A DNA stretch of 64,000 nt from Aporrectodea caliginosa (taxonomy: Eukaryota > Annelida > Clitellata > Crassiclitellata > Lumbricidae): assembly GCA_020284085.1 (NCBI GenBank), contig JACEVL010001642.1, positions 963,001-1,027,000 of the forward strand, written 5' to 3'. The position numbers and the translations under genes are program-made. The notes under the pieces are model-generated. The model was not told the origin of the DNA and did not search any database. It saw only the letters and a program-made list of their open reading frames with translations. Positions 12,601 through 21,360 of the stretch are shown one piece after another. Each line of letters opens with the position of its first letter. Positions within the stretch are counted from its first letter, which is position 1.

Positions 12601-15160
12601 CACTTTCGTTTTCCTCTTCACTTGAACTTTCAGTTTCACTTTCCTCTTCGACATCTACCACTTTCTTTCGCTGACTCTGCAATCTCGTCGTTACATTCGC
12701 TTGCACATCTCCTTGTATCATTTTCACTTGTGGCACGGCTTTAAGTTCTGCAATGATTTCTGGATGCAACAAGAATCTTTCTGTGCTTCCCATTTTTGCA
12801 ATACTAGCACACATCAATGTCACATAAGGTGTAAGTGAACATTTGACTTTATGCGGAATTACCTCTTCTTCCACATCGTTACAACACAGCCTTACATCAA
12901 CTTTCACCAACTTTGCAGGAATGGCATCTCCTGCCACGCATTGTAAGTTCACTTTTCCAATCTGCTCCACCTTCATGCCTTCCAGTAATTCTTCACTAAT
13001 CACCGGAACCTCTGCTCCAGAATCAATCAGTGCTTTTACTTTTATTGGTTCTTTTCCTGCTGTTCCACGAATTTCTACCTCGACGTACTGCAATACCACT
13101 TTCTTCAATGTTGTACTTTCATCTCTTCCAGCCATTTCTTTCTGCATTCCATTGTGCAATAGAATTTCTTTCTGAATATCAGGTGAAAGGTGACATTTCA
13201 TCACTGACTTTACTTCAGTTTCATTGTTCTGATGTTCTGTGGCTTGACTTTCAGAATTATCAACCACTTGAATTCGATTCACCCTCGAATGTTCTTGTTT
13301 TCCATAATTTGAGGTTGTAACAGGAACTGGACAGAATTTCATCAAATGCCTGTCTGATCCACAGTTATGACAACGTTTCACCACTGCACCTCGTTGTTCG
13401 ATGCTTTCTTTTCTCTTATATGGAGTAAACGATGCATTGCCTTCTCTTGCGACAAACCTTGGTGGTGATTTGTTATATACCGGACGTTGTCTGGTCATCA
13501 TCGACTCTCTATTCTCATGAACAACCGGAGAATTTGGTTTCACTTCTGCACCTCTGAACTGATTTCCTGTTTCTTGATTGCTCTTCCAATGAAAACCAAA
13601 ATTTGGAGTGAACTGTTGATTTCTTTTTACATTGGGTACAAAATCAAAACTTGTCTTATTCGGAATTGCCAAACCAATTCGATTATTAACATGAATGTCT
13701 GCTAGGTCTGCCACAACACTAGCTTCGTAACAATCAGTTCCTTCCTTCGACAATACAAACTGTAGTGGACCTGGTGGTAGTGATTCTTTCAACTTATCCG
13801 CCACTAACAAATCAAACAGTTTCTCAAAATTCTTATCCACTTTGCGACTTTTCACATAATAGTTCAACAAGTTCTTCAGCCTTGCTGTAAACATTGTATA
13901 CGTTTCTTCAGCTGTCTTCTTCGCATCAATAAACTTCGATCTGTACTCTCTCGGTGTCAACTTGAATTCTTTTAACAAGTGCTGTTTCACGACTTGATAA
14001 TCGTCTAAATCATCGAATGACAATCTGTTTAGAACAGTTCTAGCTTTCGGAGTCATCAATGGCAATAGTAACTTCACCCAGAATTGTTCTTGCACGTTGA
14101 AACTACGAAACGCATTCTCAACCGTTTCGAAATATAATGGCACCTCCATCATATCGTTTGGCATTTTAGGTAACACGTGTTTCATGGCATCACCAATTTT
14201 CTTTATTTTCGAAACCATCGTTTCACTTTCTTCCTGTTTCCTTTTCTGTTCTTCTCGTTCTTCTTCTCTTCTTTGCTCTTGAGCTTCTCTATTTCGCTTC
14301 TCCTCTTTGAGTTGTGCTTCTTTTAATGCTATTTTTTGTTGTTCCAACTTTAAACGTTCTTGTCTTTCCTCTTCCGCCTTCTCCATGCTTTCTTTCTGTA
14401 ATTTCAGTTCTTCTTGTCTAACCTGTTCTGCTCGCTCCAACTCTGAAATTCGCACTTTTTCCTTTTCTTCTTCACGTAGTCTCTTCTCTTCAATCTGTTG
14501 CTGACGTATCTCTTCGTCACTTTTCCGCGCCTTTTCAAATTCAATCATCTGCTCTAATCTTCTCCTTTCAGCATCTTCTCTATCTTTTCTCAATTGCTCT
14601 AATTGAATTTCAAATTGCTGCCTTTGCAATTCTTCTTTCTCTCTTTGAAGACGTAATTCTTCCTGTCGTGCATTTTCTGCTTTCTCTTCTTTTTCTCTCT
14701 GAAGACGTTCTGCCTTCTCTTCCTTTTCTCTCTGAAGACGTTCTGCCTTCTCTTCCTTTTCTCTCTGAAGACGTAATTCTTCCTGTCGCATTTCTTTCTC
14801 TTCTTGTCTCCGTTTCTCCTCTTTCTCTTTCTCTTCTTGTCTTCGTATCTCCTCTCTTTCTTTCTCTTCTTGTCTTCGTTTCTCCTCTCTTTCTTCTTTC
14901 ATCATCATCCACTGCATCATCATCTCCATAGACATAAGTCCAGGCGGTTTTTCAATAACCTTTTCCACAACACCGCCGACAGCACCTTCTTCTTCTGCTT
15001 CTTCCTTAAGCCAGACTTCAGCTAGCGCTTCTAACATGTCCTCACGTGACATATCTTTCAGTTTCTCTTCTTCAAAACCAGCCTTCAACAAGCGCTGTTT
15101 TAATCTTTCAGAAGACATCTTCTTCAGTTCTGCTTGTTTTTTGACACTTAATTTCTCCAT
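9689..15160 (-). CDS. Gag-Pol polyprotein, Gmr1-like retrotransposon (gag-PR-IN-RT-RH)
   Basis: One uninterrupted ORF of 1823 residues from an ATG. Domains by rough residue: charged coiled-coil region 60-330 (KEREEIRRQEEKEKEEK type); retrotransposon gag fold about 335-450; zinc knuckle CHNCGSDRHLMKFC near 600; aspartic protease LIDSGAE near 711; integrase zinc domain (H-H...CKSCEKC) 975-1015; integrase core with D (VDCVGP), D (SDQGTNF) and E (VERWNQ) near 1046, 1105 and 1140; GPY/F-like end (RWHGPCTVIQ) near 1288; RT from about 1420 with YVDD near 1557; RNase H (LYCDSSDFAVG) from about 1700 to the end. All catalytic motifs looked for are present. Gag and Pol share one frame, so no frameshift signal is needed. 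In most Ty3/gypsy elements integrase follows RNase H; here it precedes RT, the Ty1/copia-like order known for Gmr1-like elements. The RT itself is Ty3/gypsy type. Confidence 0.95.
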   Translation of the reverse strand: MEKLSVKKQAELKKMSSERLKQRLLKAGFEEEKLKDMSREDMLEALAEVWLKEEAEEEGAVGGVVEKVIEKPPGLMSMEMMMQWMMMKEEREEKRRQEEKEREEIRRQEEKEKEEKRRQEEKEMRQEELRLQREKEEKAERLQREKEEKAERLQREKEEKAENARQEELRLQREKEELQRQQFEIQLEQLRKDREDAERRRLEQMIEFEKARKSDEEIRQQQIEEKRLREEEKEKVRISELERAEQVRQEELKLQKESMEKAEEERQERLKLEQQKIALKEAQLKEEKRNREAQEQRREEEREEQKRKQEESETMVSKIKKIGDAMKHVLPKMPNDMMEVPLYFETVENAFRSFNVQEQFWVKLLLPLMTPKARTVLNRLSFDDLDDYQVVKQHLLKEFKLTPREYRSKFIDAKKTAEETYTMFTARLKNLLNYYVKSRKVDKNFEKLFDLLVADKLKESLPPGPLQFVLSKEGTDCYEASVVADLADIHVNNRIGLAIPNKTSFDFVPNVKRNQQFTPNFGFHWKSNQETGNQFRGAEVKPNSPVVHENRESMMTRQRPVYNKSPPRFVAREGNASFTPYKRKESIEQRGAVVKRCHNCGSDRHLMKFCPVPVTTSNYGKQEHSRVNRIQVVDNSESQATEHQNNETEVKSVMKCHLSPDIQKEILLHNGMQKEMAGRDESTTLKKVVLQYVEVEIRGTAGKEPIKVKALIDSGAEVPVISEELLEGMKVEQIGKVNLQCVAGDAIPAKLVKVDVRLCCNDVEEEVIPHKVKCSLTPYVTLMCASIAKMGSTERFLLHPEIIAELKAVPQVKMIQGDVQANVTTRLQSQRKKVVDVEEESETESSSEEENESDDQQSLIQDGITAEMSEQEMAACKNGNLNETKEDNECDVEIADLFQENEKDEEQQMQIADAKKFEEQQRQDESLKAWWNLAPDKESEFCVVNGLLYKRYRILEQTIYQLVLPKERRMKVMELAHESVFGGHLGEEKTRERIKLSFTWPKMRRDIVKFCKSCEKCQLKARSLVMDRVPITPIPREDVAFRRITVDCVGPIEPASAAGHKYCLCIVDSCTRWPTVFLLKSLTAKAVCDALMELFMNVGVPSVITSDQGTNFTASLTREFLNLMGCSPRFDTPGHPEAAGLVERWNQTFKKMIHHVIVDNPRQWHKVIPFTVWALREVPNATTGIAPYMLVYGKIPRGPLAILKESWTREINLPPHIGIQPEKYLKDMKANMEKALLFAESYTREKQLQYTNQYNKRAKHKEFEPGEKVIVLYPTSTNKLISRWHGPCTVIQRRSKYSYLIDMGDDCRKIIHANKIRKYITRAMSCGLIVEEDEDFGSVVELLTKNDLQDEKNSLNLDPEQISHLTLSQQKQLLEVLNKYSDRFSEKPGLCTLVEHEIELKPEFREKEFMAYRIPLIYRAEVERQIKEMLQANIIKPSSSRMASPLVIVKKKDGSLRLACDYRYINSFTVDCKYPMPIVKDVLHKVGKSNVISIFDCRSAYWTCPVKQTDQWKTAFVTHNGLYEFTRVPFGMINSGRTFVKAINMVLQPINEFAEPYVDDIAVHSDDWKIHLQHLDAYLMQMRLHNITLNLKKCIFGKSEVKFIGHVVGSGTIQMNPDRIESLINLKTPETKKQVKQLLGFFGYYRQFIKDFAQIAKPLSDLTSKHVPDKIDWTDRHQQAFNLLKDAVRSKVVLYVFDVGKPFNLYCDSSDFAVGAVLTQMDDKGIERPVSFISQKLTDTQKRWATVEKEAYAIVWALNKLKEIIIGSKVHIFTDHNPLTYLTESMSKSAKLVRWALALQTFDVEVNYKKGRLNVVADCLSRL

Positions 15161-15328
15161 CTTACTTCTTTACTTCAGTGCTGTCCTTTCTGGAAAACAC
15201 CAGTTTTCTTTTGTGTTTGAAGTATTGGGGATTGTTCTTTGTTTGATAACAACCAACTTTTATACCTTTGTCGTTGAGGCTTTCGTTGTCGTAGATTTAC
15301 CAATGATTTGAATGCGTATTCACCAGTC

Positions 15329-15423
15329 GACGTTGTTTCGAATCCCAGACGTTGTTTCGAATCCCAGACGTTGTTTCGAATCCCAGACGTTGTTTCGAAT
15401 CCCAGACGTTGTTTCGAATTCCA
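15329..15423. repeat. Five tandem 19-bp units beside the primer-binding site
   Basis: Unit GACGTTGTTTCGAATCCCA, five copies; the last reads ...CGAATTCCA and runs straight into the primer-binding site. Each unit contains GTTTCGAATCCCA, which resembles the T-psi-C arm of a tRNA. The array lies in the 5' UTR between the 5' LTR and the gag-pol start. Confidence 0.9.
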
Positions 15424-15438
15424 CCGCTGCTGCCACCA
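15421..15438 (-). other. Primer-binding site, probably tRNA-Leu
   Basis: The plus strand reads CCACCGCTGCTGCCACCA, the 3' end of a tRNA including CCA, four bases inside the LTR boundary. Eukaryotic tRNA-Leu (AAG/TAG) genes end CCCACCGCTGCCA; this site has an extra CTG triplet relative to that, so the assignment to Leu is an inference from memory. Confidence 0.7.
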
Positions 15439-15442
15439 AATA

Positions 15443-15923
15443 TGTCACCAACTCTTTTCTTTCTTAGTTGTGACCTACCTCAAGAACTTTCCTTATCTCT
15501 ACATATAAATTGCTCAACGTCTTCTAACTGTTTAAGAATTAAATTGACACAGTTCTTTGAATGTTTCTCCTTTCTTCAAACACAGTTATTTCAAACGTAC
15601 ACTTAATATCAAAGTTCTTATCAATTACCACTCAACGGTAACTTCTAACATACAGCTCTCTACTGCATTAAACCAACTACTACACTGTATTGTTCAAATT
15701 CACTGTCATCAGCAGTTTCTAAGTTTGGCGCGCTAACTGCACGTGTAGAGAATCTATCGTCAGCCAAAGTTTAGGCTACTTTAGGCCAAGCGCCCACGAG
15801 CCGACAGCGCAACTAAGGCCTAAGACTAAAACGCTTAACAATCGATACACATTATATATATATATATATATATCAACCTAAGGAACACCTGTGCTCATTA
15901 TATATGCAAAACATTAGTTCACA
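15443..15923 (-). repeat. 5' LTR of the Gmr1-like element
   Basis: The same 481-bp sequence as 9093-9573, including the length of the TA run. It is followed outwards by the target duplication GTCAG and satellite sequence. Confidence 0.95.
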
Positions 15924-18900
15924 GTCAGTGCCTTGAGAAAGGCGACATCATCCAGCGCCTCTTCACAGGCGAGATCTTTCAGCGCCTCTTCACAGGCGAG
16001 ATCTTTCAGCGCCTCTTCACAGGCGAGATCTTTCAGCGCCTCTTCACAGGCGCCTCTTCACAGGCGAGATCTTTCAGCGCCTCTTCATAGGCGAGGTCTG
16101 TCAGTGCCTTGAGAAAGGCGACATCATCCAGCGCCTCGTCACAGGCGAGATCTTTCAGCGCCTCTTCACAGGCGAGATCTTTCAGCGCCTCTTCACAGGC
16201 GAGATCTTTCAGCGCCTCTTCACAGGCGAGATCTTTCAGCGCCTCTTCACAGGCGAGATCTTTCAGCGCCTCTTCATAGGCGAGGTTTGTCAGTGCCTTG
16301 AGAAAGGCGACATCATCCAGCGCCTCTTCACAGACGAGATCTTGCAGCGCCTCTTCACAGACGAGATCTTTCAGCGCCTCATCACAGGCGAGATCTTTCG
16401 GCGCCTCTTCATAGGCGAGGTCTGTCAGTACCTTGAGAAAGGCGACATCATTCAGCGACTCTTCACAGACGAGATCTTTCAGCGACTCTTCACAGACGAG
16501 ATCTTTCAGCGCACTCTTCACACGAGATCTTTCAGCGCCTCTTCATAGGCAAGATCTTTCAGCGACTCTTCACAGGCGAGATCTTTCAGCGCCTCTTCAC
16601 AGGCAAGATCTTTCAGCGTCTCTTCACAGAAGAGATCTTTCAGCGCCTCTTCACAGGCTAGATCTTTCAGCGCCTCTTTCACAGACGGATATCTTTCAGC
16701 GCTTCTTCACAGGCGAGGTCTGTCAGTGCCTTGAGAAAGGCGATATCATCCAGCGCCTCGTCACAGGCGAGATCTTTCAGCGCCTCTTCACCGGCGAGAT
16801 CTTTCAGCGCCTCTTCACAGGCGAGATCTCTCAGCGCCTCCTCATAGGCGACGTCTTTCAGCGCCTCTTCACAGACGAGATCTTTCAGCGCCTCTTCACA
16901 GGCGAGATATTTCAGCGCCTCTTCACAGGCGAGATCTTTTAGCGCCTCTTCACAGGCGAGATCTTTCAGCGCCTCTTTCACAGAGGAGATCTTTCAGCGC
17001 CTCGTCACAGGCTAGATCTTTCAGCGCCTCTTTCACAGAGGAGATCTTTTAGCGCCTCTTCATAGGTGAGGTCTGTCAGTGCCTTGAGATAGGCGACATC
17101 ATCCAGCGCCTCTTCACAGACGAGGTCTTTCAGCGCCTCTTCACAGGCGAGATCTTTCAGCGCCTCTTCATAAGCGAGGTCTTTCAGCGCCTCTTCGTAG
17201 GCAAGATCTTTCAGCGCCTCTTCATAGGCAAGATCTTTCAGCGACTCTTCACAGGCGAGATCTTTCAGCGCCTCTTCACAGGCAAGATCTTTCAGCGCCT
17301 CTTCACAGACGAGGTCTTTCAGCGACTTTTCACAGGCATGATCTTTCAGCGCCTCTTTCACAGAGGAGATCTTTCAGCGCCTCGTCACAGGCTAGATCTT
17401 TCAGCGCCTCTTTCACAGAGGAGATCTTTCAGCGCCTCTTCATAGGCGAGGTCTGTCAGTGCCTTGAGAAAGGCGACATCATCCAGCGCCTCGTCACAGG
17501 CGAGATCTGTCAGCGCCTTTTCACAGGCGAGATCTTTCAGCGCCTCTTCACAGGCGAGATCTTTCAGCGCCTCTTCATAGGCGAGGTCTTTCAGCGACTC
17601 TTCACAGACGAGATCTTTCAGCGCCTCTTCAAAGACGAGATCTTTCAGCGCCTCTTCACAGGCGAGATCTTTCAGCGCCTCTTCATAGGCAAGGTCTTTC
17701 AGCGCCTCTTCACAGGCGAGATCTTTCAGCGCCTCTTTCACAGGCGAGATCTTTCAGCGCCTCTTCAGAGACGAGGTCTTTCAGCGCCTCTTCATAGGCG
17801 AGATCTTTCAGCGCCTCTTCATAGGCTAGATCTTTCAGCGACTCTTCACAGGCGAGATCTTTCAGCGCCTCTTCAGGCAGGCGAGATCTTTCAGCGCCTC
17901 TTCACAGACGAGGTCTTTGAGCGACTTTTCACAGGCATGATCTTTCAGCGCCTCTTTCACAGAGGAGATCTTTAGCGCCTCTTCATAGGCGAGGTCTGTC
18001 AGTGCCTTGAGAAAGGCGACATCATCCAGCGCCTCGTCACAGGCGAGATCTTTCAGCGCCTTTTCACAGGCGAGATCTTTCAGCGCCTCTTCACAGGCGA
18101 GATCTCTCAGCGCCTCTTCATAGGCGAGGTCTTTCATCGCCTCTTCACAGACGAGATCTTTCAGCGCCTCTTCACAGGCGAGGTCTTTTAGCGCCTCTTC
18201 ACAGGCGAGATCTTTTAGCGCCTCTTCATTGGCGAGGTCTGTCAGTGCCTTGAGAAAGGCGACATCATCCAGCACCTCTTCACAGACGAGATCTTTCAGC
18301 GCCTCTTCAAAGACGAGATCTTTCAGCGCCTCTTCACAGGCGAGATCTTTCAACGCCTCTTCACAGGCGAGGTCTTTCAGCGCCTCTTCACAGGCGAGAT
18401 CTTTCAGCGCCTCTTTCACAGGCGAGATCTTTCAGCGCCTCTTCAGAGACGAGGTCTTTCAGCGCCTCTTCATAGGCGAGATCTTTCAGCGCCTCTTCAT
18501 AGGCGAGATCTTTCAGCGCCTCTTCACAGACGAGATCTTTCAGCGACTCTTCACAGGCGAGATCTTGCAGCGCCTCTTCACAGGCTAGATCTTTCAGCGC
18601 CTCTTTCACAGAGGAGATCTTTCGGCGCCTCTTTATAGGCGAGGTCTGTCAGTGCCTTGAGAAAGGCGACATCATCCAGCGCCTCTTTACAGGCAAGATC
18701 TTTCAGCGCCTCTTCACAGGCGAGATCTTTCAGCGCCTCTTCACAGGCGAGATCTCTCAGCGCCTCTTCATAGGCGAGGTCTTTCAGCGCCTCTTCACAG
18801 ACGAAATCTTTCAGCGCCTCTTAACAGGCGAGATCTTTCAGCGCCTCTTCACAGACGAGATCTTTCAGCGTCTCTTCATAAGCGAGGTCTTTCAGCGCCT

Positions 18901-21297
18901 CCTCATAGGCAAGATCTTTCAGCGCCTCTTCACAGGCGAGATCTTTCAGCGCTTCTTCATAGGCAAGATCTTTCAGCGACTCTTCACACGCGAGATCTTT
19001 CAGCGCCTCTTTCACAGAGCGAGATCTTTGAGCGCCTCTTCATAGGCGAGATCTTTCAGCGCCTCTTCACAGGCGAGATCTCTCAGCGCCTCTTCATAGG
19101 CGAGATCTTTCAGCGCCTCTTCATAGGCAAGATCTTTCAGCGACTCTTCACACGCGAGATCTTTCAGCGCCTCTTTCACAGAGGAGATCTTTGAGCGCCT
19201 CTTCACAGGCTAGATCTTTCAGCGCCTCTTTCACAGAGGAGATCTTTCAGCGCCTCTTCACAGGCGAGCTCTTTCAGCGCCTCTTCACAGGCAAGATCTT
19301 TCAGCGCCTCTTCACAAGCGAGATCTCTCAGCGCCTCTTTCACAGAGGAGATCTTTCAGCGCTTCTTCATAGGCGAGGTCTGTCAGTGCCTTGAGAAAGG
19401 CGACATCATCCAGCGCCTCGTCACAGGCGAGATCTTTCAGCGCCTCTTCACAGGCGAGATCTTTCAGCGCCTCTTCACAGGCGAGATCTTTCAGCGCCTC
19501 TTCACAGGCGAGATCTTTCAGCGCCTCTTCACAGGCGAGATCTTTCAGCGCCTCTTCACAGGCGAGATCTTTCAGCGCCTCTTCATAGGCGAGATCTTTC
19601 AGCGCCTCTTCACAGGCGAGGTCTGTCAGTGCCTTGAGAAAGGCGACATCATCCAGCGCCTCGTCACAGGCGAGATCTTTCAGCGCCTCTTCACAGGCGA
19701 GATCTTTCAGCGCCACTTCACAGGCGAGATCTTTCAGCGCCTCTTCACAGGCGAGATCTTTCAGCGCCTCTTCATAGGCGAGGTCTGTCAGTGCCTTGAG
19801 AAAGACGACATCATCCAGCGCCTCGTCACAGGCGAGATCTTTCAGCGCCTCTTCACAGGCGAGATCTTTCAGCGCCTCTTCACAGGCGAGATCTTTCAGC
19901 GCCTCTTCACAGGCGAGATCTTTCAGCGCCTCTTCATAGGCGAGGTCTGTCAGTGCCTTGAGAAAGGCGACATCATTCAGCGCCTCTTCACAGACGAGAT
20001 CTTGCAGCGCCTATTCACAGACGATATCTTTCAGCGCCTCATCACAGGCGAGATCTTTCGGCGCCTCTTCATAGGCGAGGTCTGTCAGTACCTTGAGAAA
20101 GGCGACATCTTTCAGCGACTCTTCACAGACGAGATCTTTCAGCGACTCTTCACAGACGAGATCTTTCAGCGCACCTTCACGAGATCTTTCAGCGCCTCTT
20201 CATAGGCAAGATCTTTCAGCGACTCTTCACAGACGAGATCTTTCAGCGCCTCTTCACAGGCAAGATCTTTCAGCGCCTCTTCACAGAAGAGATCTTTCAG
20301 CGCCTCTTCACAGGCTAGATCTTTCAGCACCTCTTTCACAGAGGATATCTTTCAGCGCTTCTTCACAGGCGAGGTCTGTCAGTTCCTTGAGAAAGGCGAT
20401 ATCATCCAGCGCCTCGTCACAGGCGAGATCTTTCAGCGCCTCTTCACCGGCGAGATCTTTCAGCGCCTCTTCACAGGCGAGATCTCTCAGCGCCTCCTCA
20501 TAGGCGACGTCTTTCAGCGCCTCTTCACAGACGAGATCTTTCAGCGCCTCTTCACAGGCGAGATATTTCAGCGCCTCTTCACAGGCGAGATCTTTTAGCG
20601 CCTCTTCACAGGCGAGATCTTTCAGCGCCTCTTTCACAGAGGAGATCTTTCAGCGCCTCGTCACAGGCTAGATCTTTCAGCGCCTCTTTCACAGAGGAGA
20701 TCTTTTAGCGCCTCTTCATAGGTGAGGTCTGTCAGTGCCTTGAGATAGGCGACATCATCCAGCGCCTCTTCACAGACGAGGTCTTTGAGCGCCTCTTCAC
20801 AGGCGAGATCTTTCAGCGCCTCTTCATAAGCGAGGTCTTTCAGCGCCTCTTCGTAGGCAAGATCTTTCAGCGCCTCTTCATAGGCAAGATCTTTCAGCGA
20901 CTCTTCACAGGCGAGATCTTTTAGCGCCTCTTCATAGGGGAGGTCTGTCAGTGCCTTGAGAAAGGCGACATCATCCAGCGCCTCTTCACAGACGAGATCT
21001 TTCAGCGCCTCTTCAAAGACGAGATCTTTCAGCGCCTCTTCATAAGCGAGGTCTTTCAGCGCCTTTTCATAGGCAAGATATTTCAGCGCCTCTTCACAGG
21101 CGAGATCTTTCAGCGCCTCTTAACAGGGGAGATCTTTCAGCGCCTCTTCATAGGCGATATCTTTCAGCGCCTCTTCATAGGCGAGGTCTGTCAGTGCCTT
21201 CAGAAAGGCGACATCATCCAGCGCCTCTTTCACAGAGGAGATCTTTCAGCGCCTCTTTCACACAGGAGATCTTTCAGCGCCTTGAGAAAGGGGCAGC
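15924..21297. repeat. 27-bp satellite array, right part
   Basis: Continuation of the array, about 5.37 kb. Long blocks recur: the segment at 16342-16981 is nearly the same as 20002-20637 and as 7519-8154 in the left part, and 18821-19206 matches 8313-8697. The spacing between the first two blocks is 3660 bp. The array ends in a degenerate unit (CGCCTTGAGAAAGGGGCAGC) just before the TAA tract. No ATG-initiated frame spans more than a fraction of it. Confidence 0.95.
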
Positions 21298-21318
21298 CCT
21301 TCCAGTTACATTAAATTT

Positions 21319-21320
<2 letters not shown>

Positions 21321-21360
<40 letters not shown>
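21321..21360. repeat. (TAA)n at 5' junction of RLE retrotransposon
   Basis: A perfect TAA run between the satellite end and the 5' UTR of the retrotransposon. With the tract at 24882-24972 it brackets the element, as expected for insertion into a TAA microsatellite. Confidence 0.9.

Larger units (their letters stand above)
9093..15923 (-). mobile_element. Complete Gmr1-like Ty3/gypsy LTR retrotransposon inserted in the satellite
   Basis: 6831 bp with two LTRs of 481 bp that appear identical by eye, TG...CA ends, and a 5-bp target duplication GTCAG (9088-9092 and 15924-15928). The empty site can be read from other satellite copies as GAGGTCTGTCAGTGCCTTGA. On the minus strand the order is 5' LTR, primer-binding site, 1823-aa gag-pol ORF, polypurine tract, 3' LTR. 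Integrase precedes reverse transcriptase, as in the Gmr1-like group described from deuterostomes. Identical LTRs and an unbroken ORF point to a recent insertion. Confidence 0.95.

Noticed and set aside
6746..20637. Many 60-185-residue open frames in the satellite (ALKDLACEE, DLSAPLHRR, SASSQARSF types)
   Set aside because: The 27-bp period has no stop in several frames on both strands, so open frames are expected by chance of period. Most begin at GTG or TTG rather than ATG and are broken by 28-bp units. Kept only as a finding about possible coding ancestry.
5550..21297. CRISPR array
   Set aside because: Direct repeats are contiguous without unique spacers, and the context is a eukaryotic genome.
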